Source: Woeseia oceani (lineage in GTDB: Bacteria; Pseudomonadota; Gammaproteobacteria; Steroidobacterales; Woeseiaceae). Taken from it: a stretch of DNA of 64,000 nucleotides. The notes under the pieces were generated by a model that was not told the origin of the DNA, searched no databases, and was given only the letters and a program-made list of their open reading frames with translations. Every line of letters starts with the position of its first letter. Positions within the stretch are counted from its first letter, which is position 1. The translations under genes were made by a program, and so were the position numbers. This document shows, in pieces, positions 28,648 to 41,502 of this stretch. The stretch is from assembly GCF_001677435.1 (NCBI RefSeq), contig NZ_CP016268.1:2221001-2285000 (forward strand). The letters run 5' to 3'.

Positions 28648-30812
28648 GCTGCGTTTCCTCCACCGTTGCGGCGCGCCTCTGCCGTTAACTGCAACGCGGT
28701 GGCGCGACGGACGAGACTATCCGTTGCGTACATCGGCACATCGAGTTCCGCAGCTGCTTTATCGGCGCCATTGACGCCTGGTAGTACACGGCTACCTTCG
28801 TATTGCGGTGCTGGCGGAGATTCGGCTACTGCGCCGCGTATCTCGTTCAAGACATCTTCACTGGATTCGTAATCGCAATCATCGACGTTCAGAAGATTGC
28901 CGAGTACCCGCAACACCTTCCACGCCGGCCGGGCTTCGGCCACGGGGTTGGCCATGCCGGCGAAACTCTGCCAGCGACCTTCGCAATTGACGAACGTACC
29001 TGCCGATTCGGCGAAGCTGCCTATCGGTAACATCAGGTCGGCTGACTGTCGCAGCGCTGGCGTGTCATAACAGGTCAGTGCAGCGACAAAATTTTGTGCG
29101 GCGATCTTCGCCAGTGAATCACTGTCGGCAAAGTCCTTGTCGGGTTCAATACCGTGCAATAACAATGCATCCAGATCCGCGTCGAGCATGTCAGCAACAT
29201 TCAGCCCACCCGCGGCACGCGCTTCGCCGCCCAGTTTACGATGCGGCAACACGCCGGCAAGAGACGCGCCGGCGGAGTTCGGCCCGTCGCTTAGTCGGCC
29301 GAAACCAACCTCGGCAAGCGATGCGATCGCAGCTGCCAATGCTCTCAATGCAGCGAATGCAGGATGATGTCCGGCAACATTGCCCAACAGCACATGCCCC
29401 GCTTTAGCATCGCGCAGCATACTCGCGATCTGCTCCTGTTCAGCGGTCGCCTGCACGCCTTTGCAAAGATCGCGTACCGGTTCCGGTAAAGAACCCGCCG
29501 TACTCAGCGCAACCGCGACACCTGCCAGTTCTGCAACCAGCGACTGTGACTCCAGGTACTGCGCAATGGGGAAAAAGTATTCATGGCGACCGTTGTTGAT
29601 AAACGCCACTTGCGCGCCGGCCAATGCCGCCTTGCGTACCCTGTGGGCCAGTATCGGCGCTTCCCGACGCAGATTCGAACCCACCACAAGAACGGCATCC
29701 CGGGATTCCAGCTCAGCAATGCTGCAGCCCAGTCCGGGCATCAGCGGGTCGTTATCCTGATCCGAGAAATCACGTTGCTGCAAACGATGATCAATATTGT
29801 TGCTACCCAACTTCGCGGCAATACGCGCGAGCAGATGGCTTTCTTCCAGCGTTGCTGTCGGGGCCGACAAAACACCGACTTTGTCGCCGTCCGCAGCCTT
29901 CAGTACATTGGCCAGTTTTTCCAGTGCGGCTTGCCAGTCAACACTTTGCCATTCCCCGTTGACCTTCATCAGCGGTCGGCTCAGGCGTTCGTCACTGTAG
30001 ATGCCCTGGTAGCTGAAGCGATCGCGATCAGATATCCAGGTTTCATTAATCTGTTCGTTCTCGCGCGGCACGACACGTTTAACCGTGCCACGCAAAACGT
30101 GCGCATACATGTTTGAGCCGACGCAATCGTGTGGCGACACGGCCGGCCGCTGCACCATTTCCCAGGCACGAGCGCTGTAGCGATAAGGTTTGTTATTGAG
30201 TGCGCCTACCGGGCACAAGTCAATGATGTTGGCAGACAGCTCGTGATCAACCGCCTTTTCGATGTACATGCTGATCTGCATGTTCTCGCCACGACCGATT
30301 GTGCCGAGTTCCTGCAAACCCTCGATCTCCTGACCGAAACGCACGCAGCGAGTGCAATGAATGCAGCGTGTCATGTCCGTTGACACCAGTGGACCGATAT
30401 CTTTGTCTTTGACTACCCGTTTGCCATCGTTATATCGCGACACGTCACGACCGTAGCCCACGGCCAGGTCCTGCAACTCACACTCGCCGCCCTGATCACA
30501 AATCGGGCAATCCAGTGGGTGATTGATCAGCAGGAATTCCATCGTGGCTTTTTGTGCCGCAATGGCTTTCGGCGAACGGGTGAATACCTTCATCCCATCA
30601 CCGACCGGTGTTGCACACGCCGGCAGTGGTTTCGGTGCCTTCTCGACTTCGACGAGGCACATGCGGCAATTGGCTGCGACGCTCAGTTTTTCGTGATAAC
30701 AAAAGCGCGGAACGTACTGCCCGGCAGCGTCCGTCACTTCGATCAGCATCTGGCCTTTACGAGCCTCAACAGGCTTGCCATCGACCTCTATGGTTACGGT
30801 ATCGTCACTCAT
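28644..30812 (-). CDS. nuoG: NADH-quinone oxidoreductase subunit G
   Basis: A 722-aa iron-sulfur subunit of the molybdopterin-oxidoreductase fold. The N-terminus binds a 2Fe-2S cluster ([20 protein letters not shown], then [20 protein letters not shown]), followed by [14 protein letters not shown] and [13 protein letters not shown] cluster motifs and [16 protein letters not shown]. Its length matches the shorter NuoG class, not the 908-aa E. coli protein. It overlaps nuoF and nuoH by 4 nt each. Confidence 0.97.
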   Translation of the reverse strand: MSDDTVTIEVDGKPVEARKGQMLIEVTDAAGQYVPRFCYHEKLSVAANCRMCLVEVEKAPKPLPACATPVGDGMKVFTRSPKAIAAQKATMEFLLINHPLDCPICDQGGECELQDLAVGYGRDVSRYNDGKRVVKDKDIGPLVSTDMTRCIHCTRCVRFGQEIEGLQELGTIGRGENMQISMYIEKAVDHELSANIIDLCPVGALNNKPYRYSARAWEMVQRPAVSPHDCVGSNMYAHVLRGTVKRVVPRENEQINETWISDRDRFSYQGIYSDERLSRPLMKVNGEWQSVDWQAALEKLANVLKAADGDKVGVLSAPTATLEESHLLARIAAKLGSNNIDHRLQQRDFSDQDNDPLMPGLGCSIAELESRDAVLVVGSNLRREAPILAHRVRKAALAGAQVAFINNGRHEYFFPIAQYLESQSLVAELAGVAVALSTAGSLPEPVRDLCKGVQATAEQEQIASMLRDAKAGHVLLGNVAGHHPAFAALRALAAAIASLAEVGFGRLSDGPNSAGASLAGVLPHRKLGGEARAAGGLNVADMLDADLDALLLHGIEPDKDFADSDSLAKIAAQNFVAALTCYDTPALRQSADLMLPIGSFAESAGTFVNCEGRWQSFAGMANPVAEARPAWKVLRVLGNLLNVDDCDYESSEDVLNEIRGAVAESPPAPQYEGSRVLPGVNGADKAAAELDVPMYATDSLVRRATALQLTAEARRNGGGNAA

Positions 30813-32113
30813 GCCGCAACCTCTGCGCCGCCGTCAACAATACTGCGGCCCCGATTCTTCACCATGTACTCGAACTCGTGATAAAAATGTCGCAGGAAAC
30901 TCTGCACGGGCCAGGCCGCGGCATCGCCCAGTGCGCAAATGGTATGCCCTTCAATCTTGTTCGCTACCGCGACCAGGCGATCGAGGTCCTCTTCACGGCC
31001 CTCGCCTTCCAGAATTCGCGTCAACATACGGTACAGCCAGCCAGTACCTTCGCGGCACGGCGTACATTGGCCACAGGACTCGGCCATGTAGAACCGCGAA
31101 ATCCGGCGCAACACCCGCACCATGCAGGTTGTATCGTCCATCACCATGACAGCACCGGTGCCAAACGACGAACCGGCCTGCTGCAATGACGTGTAGTCCA
31201 TTGTGCAATCCATAATGATATCGGCCGGCAAGACCGGCACGGACGAACCGCCCGGGATAACCGCTTTCAACTTGCGGCCTTGCCACACGCCACCGCAAAG
31301 TTCGAGCAGGTCTTTGAACGGAATACCCATCGGCAGCTCAAGATTGCCGGGCTTCGCAACGTGACCGGACACTGAAAACTGCGCTGTCCCGCCTGACTTC
31401 TCCGGGCCGAGTGCCGCAAACCAGGCGGCGCCCTTGCGCATAATCGTCGGCACACTGGCAAGGCTCTGGGTGTTGTTGATGGTCGTCGGCTTGCCGTACA
31501 AACCGAAGTTTGCCGGGAACGGCGGTTTGAACCGCGGCTTGCCCTGCTTGCCTTCGAGCGATTCGATCAGCGCCGTTTCTTCACCACAGATATAGGCGCC
31601 AGCGCCAACAAATGTGTACAGGTCGAAATCGATACCCGAACCCTGGATGTTCTTGCCCAGCAATCCGGCCGCATAAGCTTCTTCAAGAGCCGCTTCGAAG
31701 CGCGGCACCGGCTCGTCGATGAACTCGCCGCGAATGTAGTTGTAGGCAACCGTCGCGCCCATCGCGTAGGCGGCAATTGCCATGCCTTCAATCAACGCAT
31801 GCGGATTCTTGCGCAACACTTCCCGGTCGTGACAGGTACCCGGCTCACTTTCGTCCGAATTGCACACCAGGTATTTCTGTACCGGTGCGGTTCGTGGCAT
31901 GAAGCTCCACTTGAGACCGGTAGGGAACCCGGCACCACCGCGGCCGCGCAGACCGGACGCTTTGACTTCCTCGATAATCTGCTCAGGCGTCAGTTCGCCC
32001 GCCAGTACCTTGCGCCAGGTTTGGTAGCCATCGTGCTGCTCGTATGTAGCAAGCGACCATGACTGTTCCGAGCCAAAGGTTTTGAAGCAGACCAGATTTT
32101 GTTCGTACACCAT
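30809..32113 (-). CDS. nuoF: NADH-quinone oxidoreductase subunit F
   Basis: A 434-aa subunit that binds NADH, FMN and cluster N3. The glycine-rich [20 protein letters not shown] binds NADH, and the FMN loop [20 protein letters not shown] is intact. Cluster ligands are in [13 protein letters not shown] plus Cys in [13 protein letters not shown]. It abuts nuoE with a 1-nt overlap. Confidence 0.98.
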   Translation of the reverse strand: MVYEQNLVCFKTFGSEQSWSLATYEQHDGYQTWRKVLAGELTPEQIIEEVKASGLRGRGGAGFPTGLKWSFMPRTAPVQKYLVCNSDESEPGTCHDREVLRKNPHALIEGMAIAAYAMGATVAYNYIRGEFIDEPVPRFEAALEEAYAAGLLGKNIQGSGIDFDLYTFVGAGAYICGEETALIESLEGKQGKPRFKPPFPANFGLYGKPTTINNTQSLASVPTIMRKGAAWFAALGPEKSGGTAQFSVSGHVAKPGNLELPMGIPFKDLLELCGGVWQGRKLKAVIPGGSSVPVLPADIIMDCTMDYTSLQQAGSSFGTGAVMVMDDTTCMVRVLRRISRFYMAESCGQCTPCREGTGWLYRMLTRILEGEGREEDLDRLVAVANKIEGHTICALGDAAAWPVQSFLRHFYHEFEYMVKNRGRSIVDGGAEVAA

Positions 32114-32604
32114 CAGTCCAGCCCGTCCAGAATTTCGTCAACCTTCTCTACTGTCAGGTTTTCGTGGTATTTGTGATCCACCATCATCATGGGAGCGCCG
32201 CAGCAGGCCGCGAGACACTCTTCTTCACGCTTCAGGTATATACGACCATCGGCAGTACTCTCGCCGAGTTTGATGCCCAGCTTTTTCTCGGCATGGGCGA
32301 CCAACTCTTCACCGCCTCGCAACATGCAGGAGACGTTGGTACAGATAGCGACGTTGTGGCGCCCGACCGGTTTGGTCTGGAACATGGAATAGAAAGACGC
32401 GACTTCGTAAACCTGGATGGGCGGCAAATCGAGGTAGTCGCCAACGGCGTCCATAATTTCCGTCGTCAAAAAGCCTTCATTTTCATGCTGTGCAGCATGC
32501 AAGGCCCCAATAACGGCTGAACGTTTGCGATCCTCTGGAAAGCGCGCTTTCCAGCGTTCAATCTCTTCACGCACTTGCGCCGACAGCACTTCCGAATTCT
32601 TCAT
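32113..32604 (-). CDS. nuoE: NADH-quinone oxidoreductase subunit E
   Basis: A 163-aa thioredoxin-fold subunit carrying the 2Fe-2S cluster N1a. Ligands are in [13 protein letters not shown] and [18 protein letters not shown] (C-x4-C and C-x3-C). It pairs with NuoF in the NADH dehydrogenase module. It overlaps nuoD by 4 nt. Confidence 0.97.
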   Translation of the reverse strand: MKNSEVLSAQVREEIERWKARFPEDRKRSAVIGALHAAQHENEGFLTTEIMDAVGDYLDLPPIQVYEVASFYSMFQTKPVGRHNVAICTNVSCMLRGGEELVAHAEKKLGIKLGESTADGRIYLKREEECLAACCGAPMMMVDHKYHENLTVEKVDEILDGLD

Positions 32605-33854
32605 CGGTCAATCTCACCAAAAACGATATCCTGGGTGCCTATGACAGCAACCACGTCAGCCAACATATGGCCCTCGACCATCTCGGACATGGCCGCGATG
32701 TGTGCAAAGCCTGGTGCCCTGACTTTCACTCGGTACGGCTTGTTGGCACCGTCAGAAATCATGTAAACGCCAAACTCACCTTTTGGCGCCTCAACCGCGG
32801 CGTAGGCCTCACCGGCCGGGACACAATACCCTTCGGTAAACAACTTGAAGTGATGAATCAATGACTCCATGTCATCCTTCATCTCCACACGCTTCGGCGC
32901 GACGACCTTGTGGTCGTCGACCATCACGGGGCCGGGATTGTTGCGCAGCCAGTCGACGCATTGTTTGATGATGCGATTGGACTGGCGCATCTCTTCAACC
33001 CGGACCAGATAGCGGTCGTAGCAATCGCCGTTCACGCCGACCGGGATGTCGAAGTCCATCTTGTCGTAAACCGCGTACGGTTGCTTCTTGCGAAGATCCC
33101 ACTCGATACCTGAGCCGCGCAGCATCGGGCCCGTGAACCCCAACTGCAAGGCGCGTTCCGGACTCACCACGCCGATATTGACCGTGCGCTGCTTCCAGAT
33201 GCGGTTGTCGGTCAGCAAGGTTTCGTATTGATCGACGCAAGCGGGAAACTTCTCGACGAATGCTTCAATAAAGTCGAGCAAGGAACCGTCGCGGGCCGCA
33301 TTGAGCTGATCGACGTCCTTCTGTTTACGCCATTTGGACGCTTGATACTTTGGCATGCTGTCCGGCAAATCACGGTAGACACCGCCTGGTCGGTAATAAG
33401 TCGCATGCATACGTGTACCGGACACGGCTTCGTAACAGTCCATCAGGTCTTCGCGTTCACGGAAACAATAAAGGAACACGGTCATTGCACCGATATCCAG
33501 TCCGTGCGCACCCAGCCACATCAAGTGGTTCAGCATGCGGGTAATCTCATCGAACATGACCCGGATATACTGCGCACGCACCGGCGCCTGGATACCCAGC
33601 AATTTTTCGATCGCCTGCACATAACCGTGCTCGTTGCACATCATCGATACGTAGTCGAGACGATCCATATAACCGATGCTCTGGTTGTAGGGCTTCGACT
33701 CAGCCAGTTTCTCCGTACCGCGATGCAACAGCCCGACGTGCGGGTCAGCCTTCTGAATTACTTCGCCGTCCATCTCGAGCACAAGGCGCAAAACGCCGTG
33801 CGCAGCCGGATGCTGCGGGCCGAAGTTCATTGTGAAATTCTGGATCTCAGCCAT
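32601..33854 (-). CDS. nuoD: NADH-quinone oxidoreductase subunit D
   Basis: A 417-aa quinone-site subunit. It begins with [20 protein letters not shown], whose His lies at the quinone headgroup, followed by [20 protein letters not shown]. NuoD is separate from NuoC, unlike the fused NuoCD of E. coli. It overlaps nuoC by 8 nt. Confidence 0.98.
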   Translation of the reverse strand: MAEIQNFTMNFGPQHPAAHGVLRLVLEMDGEVIQKADPHVGLLHRGTEKLAESKPYNQSIGYMDRLDYVSMMCNEHGYVQAIEKLLGIQAPVRAQYIRVMFDEITRMLNHLMWLGAHGLDIGAMTVFLYCFREREDLMDCYEAVSGTRMHATYYRPGGVYRDLPDSMPKYQASKWRKQKDVDQLNAARDGSLLDFIEAFVEKFPACVDQYETLLTDNRIWKQRTVNIGVVSPERALQLGFTGPMLRGSGIEWDLRKKQPYAVYDKMDFDIPVGVNGDCYDRYLVRVEEMRQSNRIIKQCVDWLRNNPGPVMVDDHKVVAPKRVEMKDDMESLIHHFKLFTEGYCVPAGEAYAAVEAPKGEFGVYMISDGANKPYRVKVRAPGFAHIAAMSEMVEGHMLADVVAVIGTQDIVFGEIDR

Positions 33855-34545
33855 CGGTCGCGACGTCCTTGATATCGGGGTTGTAACGGTTGTCGTCGCG
33901 GATCACTTTGGGCACCAAAGTTCGTGGTTCGATACTGACCGGCTGATACGCTACCCGGCCCTTTTCGGCGTCGTAGTGCACTTCGACATTGCCTGACAAC
34001 GGAAAATCTTTGCGGAACGGATGACCAATGAACCCGTAGTCGGTAAGGACACGACGCAGATCAGGGTGGCCCTCGAAGAGAATGCCGTACATATCGAACG
34101 CTTCCCGCTCGAACCAGTTGGCAGAATTCCAGATATGAACGACCGACTTGATGACCGGCGGGTTGTTTTCGCCAGTAAACACCCGCAGCCGCAGCCGCGC
34201 ATTGTTCTGGATCGACAACAAGTGATAGACGACGGCGAAACGCCGGGGTTCGAAGACATCCGACTCGTCGAGGATCACGGGCTCGCGCATAACCCCGCGG
34301 CTGAACCCTGAATCGGTAGCCTGCTCTGTCACCCACTCGGCCGTTCCGTAGGTCAGGTAGTCGACACCGCACACATCGATCAGTTGTTCAAAGCCGAACT
34401 CATCACGAATTGCCTCGGCAACTTCAAGCAACGCGTTGCGCTCAACTTCGTAGGTGAGTTCCCTGCAGGTGGACGGCACACGAACCACGTTGCTCGTAAA
34501 ACGAGCATCGATCCGAGCCGCCAACGTCTCGTATTTGTCGTTCAT
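33847..34545 (-). CDS. nuoC: NADH-quinone oxidoreductase subunit C
   Basis: A 232-aa peripheral-arm subunit of the 30-kDa family. The family signature is [20 protein letters not shown] followed by [20 protein letters not shown]. The C-terminal EPRTLVPKV is typical. It lies between nuoB (12 nt) and nuoD. Confidence 0.97.
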   Translation of the reverse strand: MNDKYETLAARIDARFTSNVVRVPSTCRELTYEVERNALLEVAEAIRDEFGFEQLIDVCGVDYLTYGTAEWVTEQATDSGFSRGVMREPVILDESDVFEPRRFAVVYHLLSIQNNARLRLRVFTGENNPPVIKSVVHIWNSANWFEREAFDMYGILFEGHPDLRRVLTDYGFIGHPFRKDFPLSGNVEVHYDAEKGRVAYQPVSIEPRTLVPKVIRDDNRYNPDIKDVATDG

Positions 34546-34557
34546 TGTATTGATGTC

Positions 34558-35085
34558 TTACCGGGCAATCGTATTGGTACGGCGAATTTTTTTCTGCAGC
34601 TGAATCAGGCCGTACACCAGGGCCTCAGCTGTCGGCGGACAACCCGGCACGTACACATCGACGGGCACAACGCGATCACAACCGCGAACTACAGCGTAAG
34701 AATAATGGTAGTAACCGCCGCCATTGGCACAGGAACCCATGGACAATACCCAGCGCGGTTCCGGCATCTGGTCGTAAACTTTGCGCAAAGCCGGCGCCAT
34801 CTTATTGACCAGTGTTCCGGCGACGATCATGACATCGGACTGCCGCGGGCTGGGGCGGAATATGATACCGAAACGGTCGAGATCGTAACGCGCAGCGCCG
34901 GCGTGCATCATCTCGACAGCGCAACAGGCGAGTCCGAAGGTCATCGGCCACAACGAGCCGGTGCGCGCCCAATTGACCACGTTGTCTACACTGGTAACGA
35001 CAAAGCCCTTTTTCTGCAGGCTCTGCTCGGCACCGCCAGTAGCAGCGGCAGGAACGGGTTCCTTGACTGCGGTACTCAATCCCAT
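34558..35085 (-). CDS. nuoB: NADH-quinone oxidoreductase subunit B
   Basis: A 175-aa subunit that carries cluster N2, the last electron donor to quinone. Ligands are in [20 protein letters not shown] and in [20 protein letters not shown] and [15 protein letters not shown] short N-terminal extension precedes the core. It overlaps nuoA by 10 nt. Confidence 0.98.
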   Translation of the reverse strand: MGLSTAVKEPVPAAATGGAEQSLQKKGFVVTSVDNVVNWARTGSLWPMTFGLACCAVEMMHAGAARYDLDRFGIIFRPSPRQSDVMIVAGTLVNKMAPALRKVYDQMPEPRWVLSMGSCANGGGYYHYSYAVVRGCDRVVPVDVYVPGCPPTAEALVYGLIQLQKKIRRTNTIAR

Positions 35086-35432
35086 TCAAGCGCCCCTTTC
35101 TTCCATTCGTACGCGAAGCCAACCACGAGAATCGCCAGGAATATCCCCATCGCGATCAAGCCGAATCCACCGACCGTATCCAGCGAAACCGCCCAGGGAA
35201 ACAGGAACGCAATCTCGAGATCGAAAATAATAAAAAGGATGGCAACCAGGTAATAGCGCACATCGAACTTGGTTCGCGAATCCTCAAACGGTTCGAAGCC
35301 GCATTCGTAGGCCGACAGCTTTTCCGCGTCTTTCTCGCCACCGCCGAACAGAAAGCCGAGGGCAAGCAAAAGCACGCCAATGCCGGTTGCAACACCGAGA
35401 AAAATCAAAACAGGCAGGTAATTTTCAAGCAT
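35076..35432 (-). CDS. nuoA: NADH-quinone oxidoreductase subunit A
   Basis: A 118-aa membrane subunit with three helices. The conserved loop [20 protein letters not shown] and the following [20 protein letters not shown] are diagnostic; the acidic residues in [12 protein letters not shown] are conserved. It is the first gene of the 13-gene nuo operon. Confidence 0.97.
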   Translation of the reverse strand: MLENYLPVLIFLGVATGIGVLLLALGFLFGGGEKDAEKLSAYECGFEPFEDSRTKFDVRYYLVAILFIIFDLEIAFLFPWAVSLDTVGGFGLIAMGIFLAILVVGFAYEWKKGALEWD

Positions 35433-35483
35433 TGTTCTCGGCAGCCTGATGGCTGCTCCGTTCCCAGGTAATTAAGCCGCGGT

Positions 35484-35511
35484 ATTGTATCAGCCTGTCG
35501 GAGGCTGTTAA
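35484..35511 (-). promoter_or_regulatory. promoter of the nuo operon
   Basis: Minus strand: -35 TTAACA (complement of 35506-35511), 16-bp spacer, extended -10 TGATACAAT with TACAAT at the complement of 35484-35489. The predicted transcript has a leader of about 45 nt before nuoA. The rest of 35512-35790 up to the tRNA-Leu terminator has no gene I can support. Confidence 0.65.
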
Positions 35512-35793
35512 TACCCCTAACCCCGGTACGGCTAACACTTTTTCCTTACTTTTCGATTCAGAAACACTAATAGCCCGAAATAAACCAGAATCGCCCCGGC
35601 AAATTTAACAATCCCGCAAGCAGTGCACGTCCAGCTCAGCGCACGCGGCGACTGCATTCGCGCACGAAAGCCACAATTGAACCGCGCTTGGTAACGACCT
35701 GCGACTTTACTGACGGGCAACTCAACCGTGACTGCCATGGTTATCGCTGACCACCGCTCTCCAAAAAGCGTCTTACGCGCACTGGCGGCGGGC

Positions 35794-35827
35794 AAAAAAA
35801 AGAGCGATCTGCTGGTGCAAATCGCCC
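35794..35827 (-). terminator. intrinsic terminator behind tRNA-Leu
   Basis: GAGCGATCTGC (35802-35812) pairs with GCAAATCGCCC (35817-35827), 11 pairs with two G-U, loop TGGT; the minus strand then has eight T (complement of 35794-35801). It ends the secG-tRNA-Leu transcript before nuoA. Confidence 0.88.
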
Positions 35828-35838
35828 TTTTTTTCAAT

Positions 35839-35923
35839 TGGTGCCGACGGCCGGACTCGAACCGGCACAGCTCTCGCTACTGCCCCCTCAAGACAGCGTG
35901 TCTACCAATTCCACCACGTCGGC
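35839..35923 (-). tRNA. tRNA-Leu (GAG)
   Basis: An 85-nt class II tRNA with encoded CCA and a long variable arm. It reads GCCGACGTGGTGGAATTGG at the 5' end; the anticodon loop CTTGAGG gives anticodon GAG, decoding CTC/CTT. The T-loop is GGTTCGAGTCC. It is co-transcribed with secG (25 nt), the arrangement seen in pseudomonads and xanthomonads. Confidence 0.97.
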
Positions 35924-35948
35924 TAGTTTCGTTAGTGTGCCTGACCCG

Positions 35949-36353
35949 CTACTCTGGATCGACTGCGTCGTCACTGCTCTCCAGCGACGGCATGTCCTCG
36001 GCCGCTTCATCGGCCGGATCCAGTGTCGGCAGCTCCGGCACTTCATCGGCCCCAGGTGCCGCTGCCTCGTCGACTATCGGCGCTGATTCGATAAGGCTGG
36101 TCGGCGCCTCGGCCCGCTGGCTGCTCATATAAGCCAGCGTAAGGCTGGTGGCAAAAAATGCCGTTGCCAGTACCGCCGTCATTCTTGAGAAGAAGCTGGA
36201 GGAACCGCGCGCTCCGAATACCGTGCCGGATGCGCCGCCGCCAAATGCAGCACCTGCATCGGCGCCTTTGCCGCGCTGAATCAATACCAGCACGATGATG
36301 AGTATCGCGATCAGCGTATGACCGATCAGGACGGCTGTTTGCAATGTAGTCAT
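35949..36353 (-). CDS. secG: preprotein translocase subunit SecG
   Basis: A 134-aa SecYEG accessory subunit with two transmembrane segments (about 3-22 and 52-72) joined by a Gly-rich loop (QRGKGADAGAAFGGGASGTV, FGARGSSSFF). The C-terminal tail of about 55 residues is strongly acidic and rich in Ala, Glu and Asp. The start at 36353 is set by GAGG 6 nt upstream. It lies 7 nt behind tpiA. Confidence 0.94.
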   Translation of the reverse strand: MTTLQTAVLIGHTLIAILIIVLVLIQRGKGADAGAAFGGGASGTVFGARGSSSFFSRMTAVLATAFFATSLTLAYMSSQRAEAPTSLIESAPIVDEAAAPGADEVPELPTLDPADEAAEDMPSLESSDDAVDPE

Positions 36354-36360
36354 TGTTACC

Positions 36361-37122
36361 TCAATTACAGGCGCTTGCTGCTTCAGCAATCGCCAAAAAA
36401 TCCGCCGGCTTCAGCGATGCACCGCCGATCAAGCCGCCGTCTATGTCCGGCATAGCGAACAGGCCGGCCGCATTGTCACCTTTGACACTGCCGCCGTACA
36501 AGATTTGCAGACGTTCTGCCACGCCCGCATCCTGCGCCGCAATAAGGCCCCGGATGTGCGCGTGCACTTCCTGCGCCTGCTGCGGGCTTGCCGTTTCACC
36601 TGTGCCTATCGCCCAAACAGGCTCGTAGGCCACCACAGCTCCGGCAAACGTTGATACGCCGGCCAACTCCAGTACCGCATTCAACTGCGCGTCAATCACC
36701 GCGTTAGTGCGGCCTGCCTCGCGATCCTGCAAGGTTTCGCCAACGCACAAAACGGGCGTCAGTCCCTGCGATATCGCAGCAACGTACTTGGCTGCCACGG
36801 TTTCGCTGGTCTCGCCCAGCAATGCCCGCCGCTCTGAATGGCCGACAATCACGTGGCTGCAACCTACGTCCTGCAGCATGGCCGCCGAGACTTCTCCCGT
36901 AAACGCGCCGGACTCGTGCTCCGACACATTCTGGCCACCGACAGCAATCCCGCTGCCTGTCAGCGCCGCCACCGTCTCAGTGAGATACGGAAACGGCGGA
37001 CAAACCAGCATTTTTGCGCTGGAGCCAACTTCGACACCGGCGCGAATCGCACCCAACAGCTCCGCGTTGGCAGCTCGGCTGCCGTTCATTTTCCAGTTTC
37101 CCGCTACCAGAAAGTTGCGCAT
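36361..37122 (-). CDS. tpiA: triosephosphate isomerase
   Basis: A 253-aa TIM-barrel glycolytic enzyme interconverting DHAP and glyceraldehyde-3-phosphate. Catalytic residues: Lys in GNWKMNG, His in IVGHSERR and Glu in VAYEPVWAIGTG; the phosphate loop is LYGGSVKGDN. The ATG at 37122 is preceded by GTG one codon upstream, which is the alternative start. It is followed by secG as in related genomes. Confidence 0.97.
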   Translation of the reverse strand: MRNFLVAGNWKMNGSRAANAELLGAIRAGVEVGSSAKMLVCPPFPYLTETVAALTGSGIAVGGQNVSEHESGAFTGEVSAAMLQDVGCSHVIVGHSERRALLGETSETVAAKYVAAISQGLTPVLCVGETLQDREAGRTNAVIDAQLNAVLELAGVSTFAGAVVAYEPVWAIGTGETASPQQAQEVHAHIRGLIAAQDAGVAERLQILYGGSVKGDNAAGLFAMPDIDGGLIGGASLKPADFLAIAEAASACN

Positions 37123-37222
37123 CACTGTCCCCGCATCTGGGTCTGCTCAAAAGGCGCGCAAGGATACCCGCCGGTCAGGCGCAAATCAACGCAGAAGTGC
37201 GCATCCGCGCCCGCGAGCGCCA

Positions 37223-38557
37223 TCAGGCGGCCGTTTCAGCCACCACCGCGGCCAGTCGCTCCGCCAGCGTCCGCACCTGGGCTTCGATCTGCCCCTCCAC
37301 CATGACCCGGATGACCGGCTCCGTACCGGACGCACGCAGCACCACCCGGCCTGAGTCGTTTAACTCCTTTTCCGCCTGGCCGACAGCGGCGTTGATTGCC
37401 GTGGAGGTCGCCGGGTCCAGGCGCTTGTCCGTCCGCACATTGAGCAATATCTGCGGGTATTTCGGCATGCCCGCCGCCAGTTCGCCCAACGTCTTGCCGC
37501 TGCGCTTGATGATTGCCAGGACCTGCAAGGCGCTGATCAGGCCATCGCCCGTGGTGGTCTGGTCCAGGCAAATCATATGACCGGAGGTTTCGCCACCAAT
37601 GATGCCACCGGTCTCGCGCAAGGCTTCAAGCACGTAACGGTCACCCACCTTGGCCCGCAGAAATTCTATGCCGGCCTTTTTGAGCGCATGTTCCAGACCC
37701 AGGTTGCTCATTACGGTCCCGACCACGGGCCCGCGCAGCTTCCCTTGCTGCTTGCGATCGGTCGCAATGATATACAGCAGCTGGTCGCCATCCAGGAGGT
37801 TGCCCGCCTCATCGACCATCACCACCCGGTCGCCGTCTCCATCCAGGGCGATGCCGACATCGGCCTTTACCGCCGGAACCGTTTGTTGCAACAAACCCGG
37901 CTCGGTCGACCCGCAACTGTCATTGATATTCCGCCCGTTCGGCGAGCAGCCAATTGGAATGACGTCAGCGCCCAACTCATTCAGCGTCCGCGGACCCACT
38001 TTGTAGCCGGCACCGTTGGCGCCATCAAAGACAACCTTGATGCCGTCAAGGCTCAGGTCTTTCGGGAACGTGGATGCGCAGAATTCCTGATAGCGGATTC
38101 GCGCTGAATCGATTCGCCGGGCACGACCGAGTTTTTGTGACTCAAGCGTAATCGCTGGTTGTCCGAGGTAGCGCTCAATGGCCGCCTGTTCCTCGTCAGT
38201 GAGTTTGCCGCCCTGCGCGTCAAAGAACTTGATGCCATTGTCATAGTAAGGGTTGTGCGAGGCGCTGATCACAACGCCGAGGTCAGCATTGAACTGCTGG
38301 GTGAGGAATGCGATACCGGGCGTAGGCAGCGGTCCGAGCAACAATACGTTGGCGCCGGCCGCCACGAACCCGGCCTCCAGTGCCGATTCAAACATATACC
38401 CTGACAAGCGGGTGTCCTTGCCGATCAGCACCGTACCGCCGGGTGGTACCAATACCTGCGCGGCCGCACTGGCCAGCCGCAAGGCAAAATCGGCGCTCAT
38501 TGGGTCGCGCCCAACGGTGCCCCGAACGCCGTCTGTTCCGAAGTATTTGGTAGTCAT
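37223..38557 (-). CDS. glmM: phosphoglucosamine mutase
   Basis: A 444-aa enzyme converting glucosamine-6-P to glucosamine-1-P for UDP-GlcNAc and cell-wall synthesis. The N-terminus is KYFGTDGVRGTVG; the active-site phosphoserine lies in VVISASHNPYYDNGIKFF near residue 100; the metal loop is DGDGDRVVMVD and the sugar loop GGETSGHMI. The C-terminal RASGTEPVIRVMVE is present. It lies 29 nt behind folP. Confidence 0.97.
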   Translation of the reverse strand: MTTKYFGTDGVRGTVGRDPMSADFALRLASAAAQVLVPPGGTVLIGKDTRLSGYMFESALEAGFVAAGANVLLLGPLPTPGIAFLTQQFNADLGVVISASHNPYYDNGIKFFDAQGGKLTDEEQAAIERYLGQPAITLESQKLGRARRIDSARIRYQEFCASTFPKDLSLDGIKVVFDGANGAGYKVGPRTLNELGADVIPIGCSPNGRNINDSCGSTEPGLLQQTVPAVKADVGIALDGDGDRVVMVDEAGNLLDGDQLLYIIATDRKQQGKLRGPVVGTVMSNLGLEHALKKAGIEFLRAKVGDRYVLEALRETGGIIGGETSGHMICLDQTTTGDGLISALQVLAIIKRSGKTLGELAAGMPKYPQILLNVRTDKRLDPATSTAINAAVGQAEKELNDSGRVVLRASGTEPVIRVMVEGQIEAQVRTLAERLAAVVAETAA

Positions 38558-38586
38558 CTGGCCTCTGTTTTAGAAGTAGTTGCAGA

Positions 38587-39417
38587 TCACGAATCAGCCA
38601 TGGTGGCTGCGACAACCCGCAGTGCGTCGACCGTTGCGGCAACGTCGTGTGTGCGCACTATATGCGCCCCGCGCTCCACAGCCAAGACTGCGGCTGCCAG
38701 ACCGGCCGCCAGTCGCTCGTCAGGCTGGCGGCCTGTGAGGTTGCCCAGCGTGCGCTTACGCGACAATCCAACCAGCAGTGGCAGGCCAAGACCGCGAAAA
38801 TCTCCCAGGCTCCGTAGTATTGAAAGATTGTGCTGGTCGGTCTTGCCAAAGCCGAAACCCGGGTCAAGCAGCAGCCGATCACGTGCAAGCCCGGCGGCCT
38901 CACAAGCGGCGACGCGCTCGCTCAGGAAATCAAGAATATCGCCCGGCAGCGACTCATAAACAGGATCCGCCTGCATGGTCGCCGGCGTACCCTGCATGTG
39001 CATCAGGCAAACGGCTGCTGGCAACTGGCTCGCCGCCGCAAGCGCCCCTTCGCGCCGCAACGCATACACATCGTTAATCAGACAGGCTCCGGCTGCCACA
39101 GCGGCACGCATGACCTCTGCCTTGCTGGTATCGATGGAAATCAGCGCCCCGGTTTCGCTCGCCACTGCGTCGATAACCGGCACTACCCGGTCGATCTCGA
39201 CCTCGGCGGGAACGTCGGCAGCGCCCGGCCGGGTCGACTCACCACCTACGTCGATGAAATCAGCGCCAGCCTCGACCATCGCCATCGCCTGCCGGCGGGC
39301 ATCGTCAAAACGGAGAAATCGGCCACAATCTGAAAAAGAATCGGCAGTCACGTTGAGGATGCCCATGACCAGCGGCCGCGACAGGTCGAGTGTTTGCGAA
39401 CCCAGGTTTAGTTGCAT
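38587..39417 (-). CDS. folP: dihydropteroate synthase
   Basis: A 276-aa TIM-barrel folate enzyme condensing pABA with dihydropterin pyrophosphate; the sulfonamide target. Signatures GILNVTADSFSDCGRF and DFIDVGGESTRPGA are intact, with DPGFGFGKTDQHN and GLSRKRTLG further on. It lies between ftsH and glmM, the conserved arrangement. Confidence 0.97.
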   Translation of the reverse strand: MQLNLGSQTLDLSRPLVMGILNVTADSFSDCGRFLRFDDARRQAMAMVEAGADFIDVGGESTRPGAADVPAEVEIDRVVPVIDAVASETGALISIDTSKAEVMRAAVAAGACLINDVYALRREGALAAASQLPAAVCLMHMQGTPATMQADPVYESLPGDILDFLSERVAACEAAGLARDRLLLDPGFGFGKTDQHNLSILRSLGDFRGLGLPLLVGLSRKRTLGNLTGRQPDERLAAGLAAAVLAVERGAHIVRTHDVAATVDALRVVAATMADS

Positions 39418-39438
39418 GCAGCGTTCTGCCGGAAGTAA

Positions 39439-39466
39439 CGCGAGCGGTGAGGCATCACCGCTCGCG
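39439..39466 (-). terminator. 12-bp hairpin between ftsH and folP
   Basis: CGCGAGCGGTGA (39439-39450) pairs perfectly with its complement at 39455-39466 around a 4-nt loop. On the minus strand there is no T-run after it, so it is more likely a processing or mRNA-stabilising stem than a full terminator. Confidence 0.5.
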
Positions 39467-39486
39467 ACAAGGCTTTACATCGGGCG

Positions 39487-41412
<1,926 letters not shown>

Positions 41413-41502
41413 AGTATTTGCACCACTCCGAAAACAGCTTTTCGCCTTCCGCACAGCCGCCTTCGGCACCTGTTTTAGACTGCGTCTAAGCCTTAGACAC
41501 TA

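Noticed and set aside
35532-35739. 68-codon minus-strand frame between tRNA-Leu and nuoA, with a hydrophobic C-terminal stretch
   Set aside because: No clear ribosome site or known family; it lies behind a terminator and over the nuo promoter region. It may be a small membrane protein but evidence is too thin.
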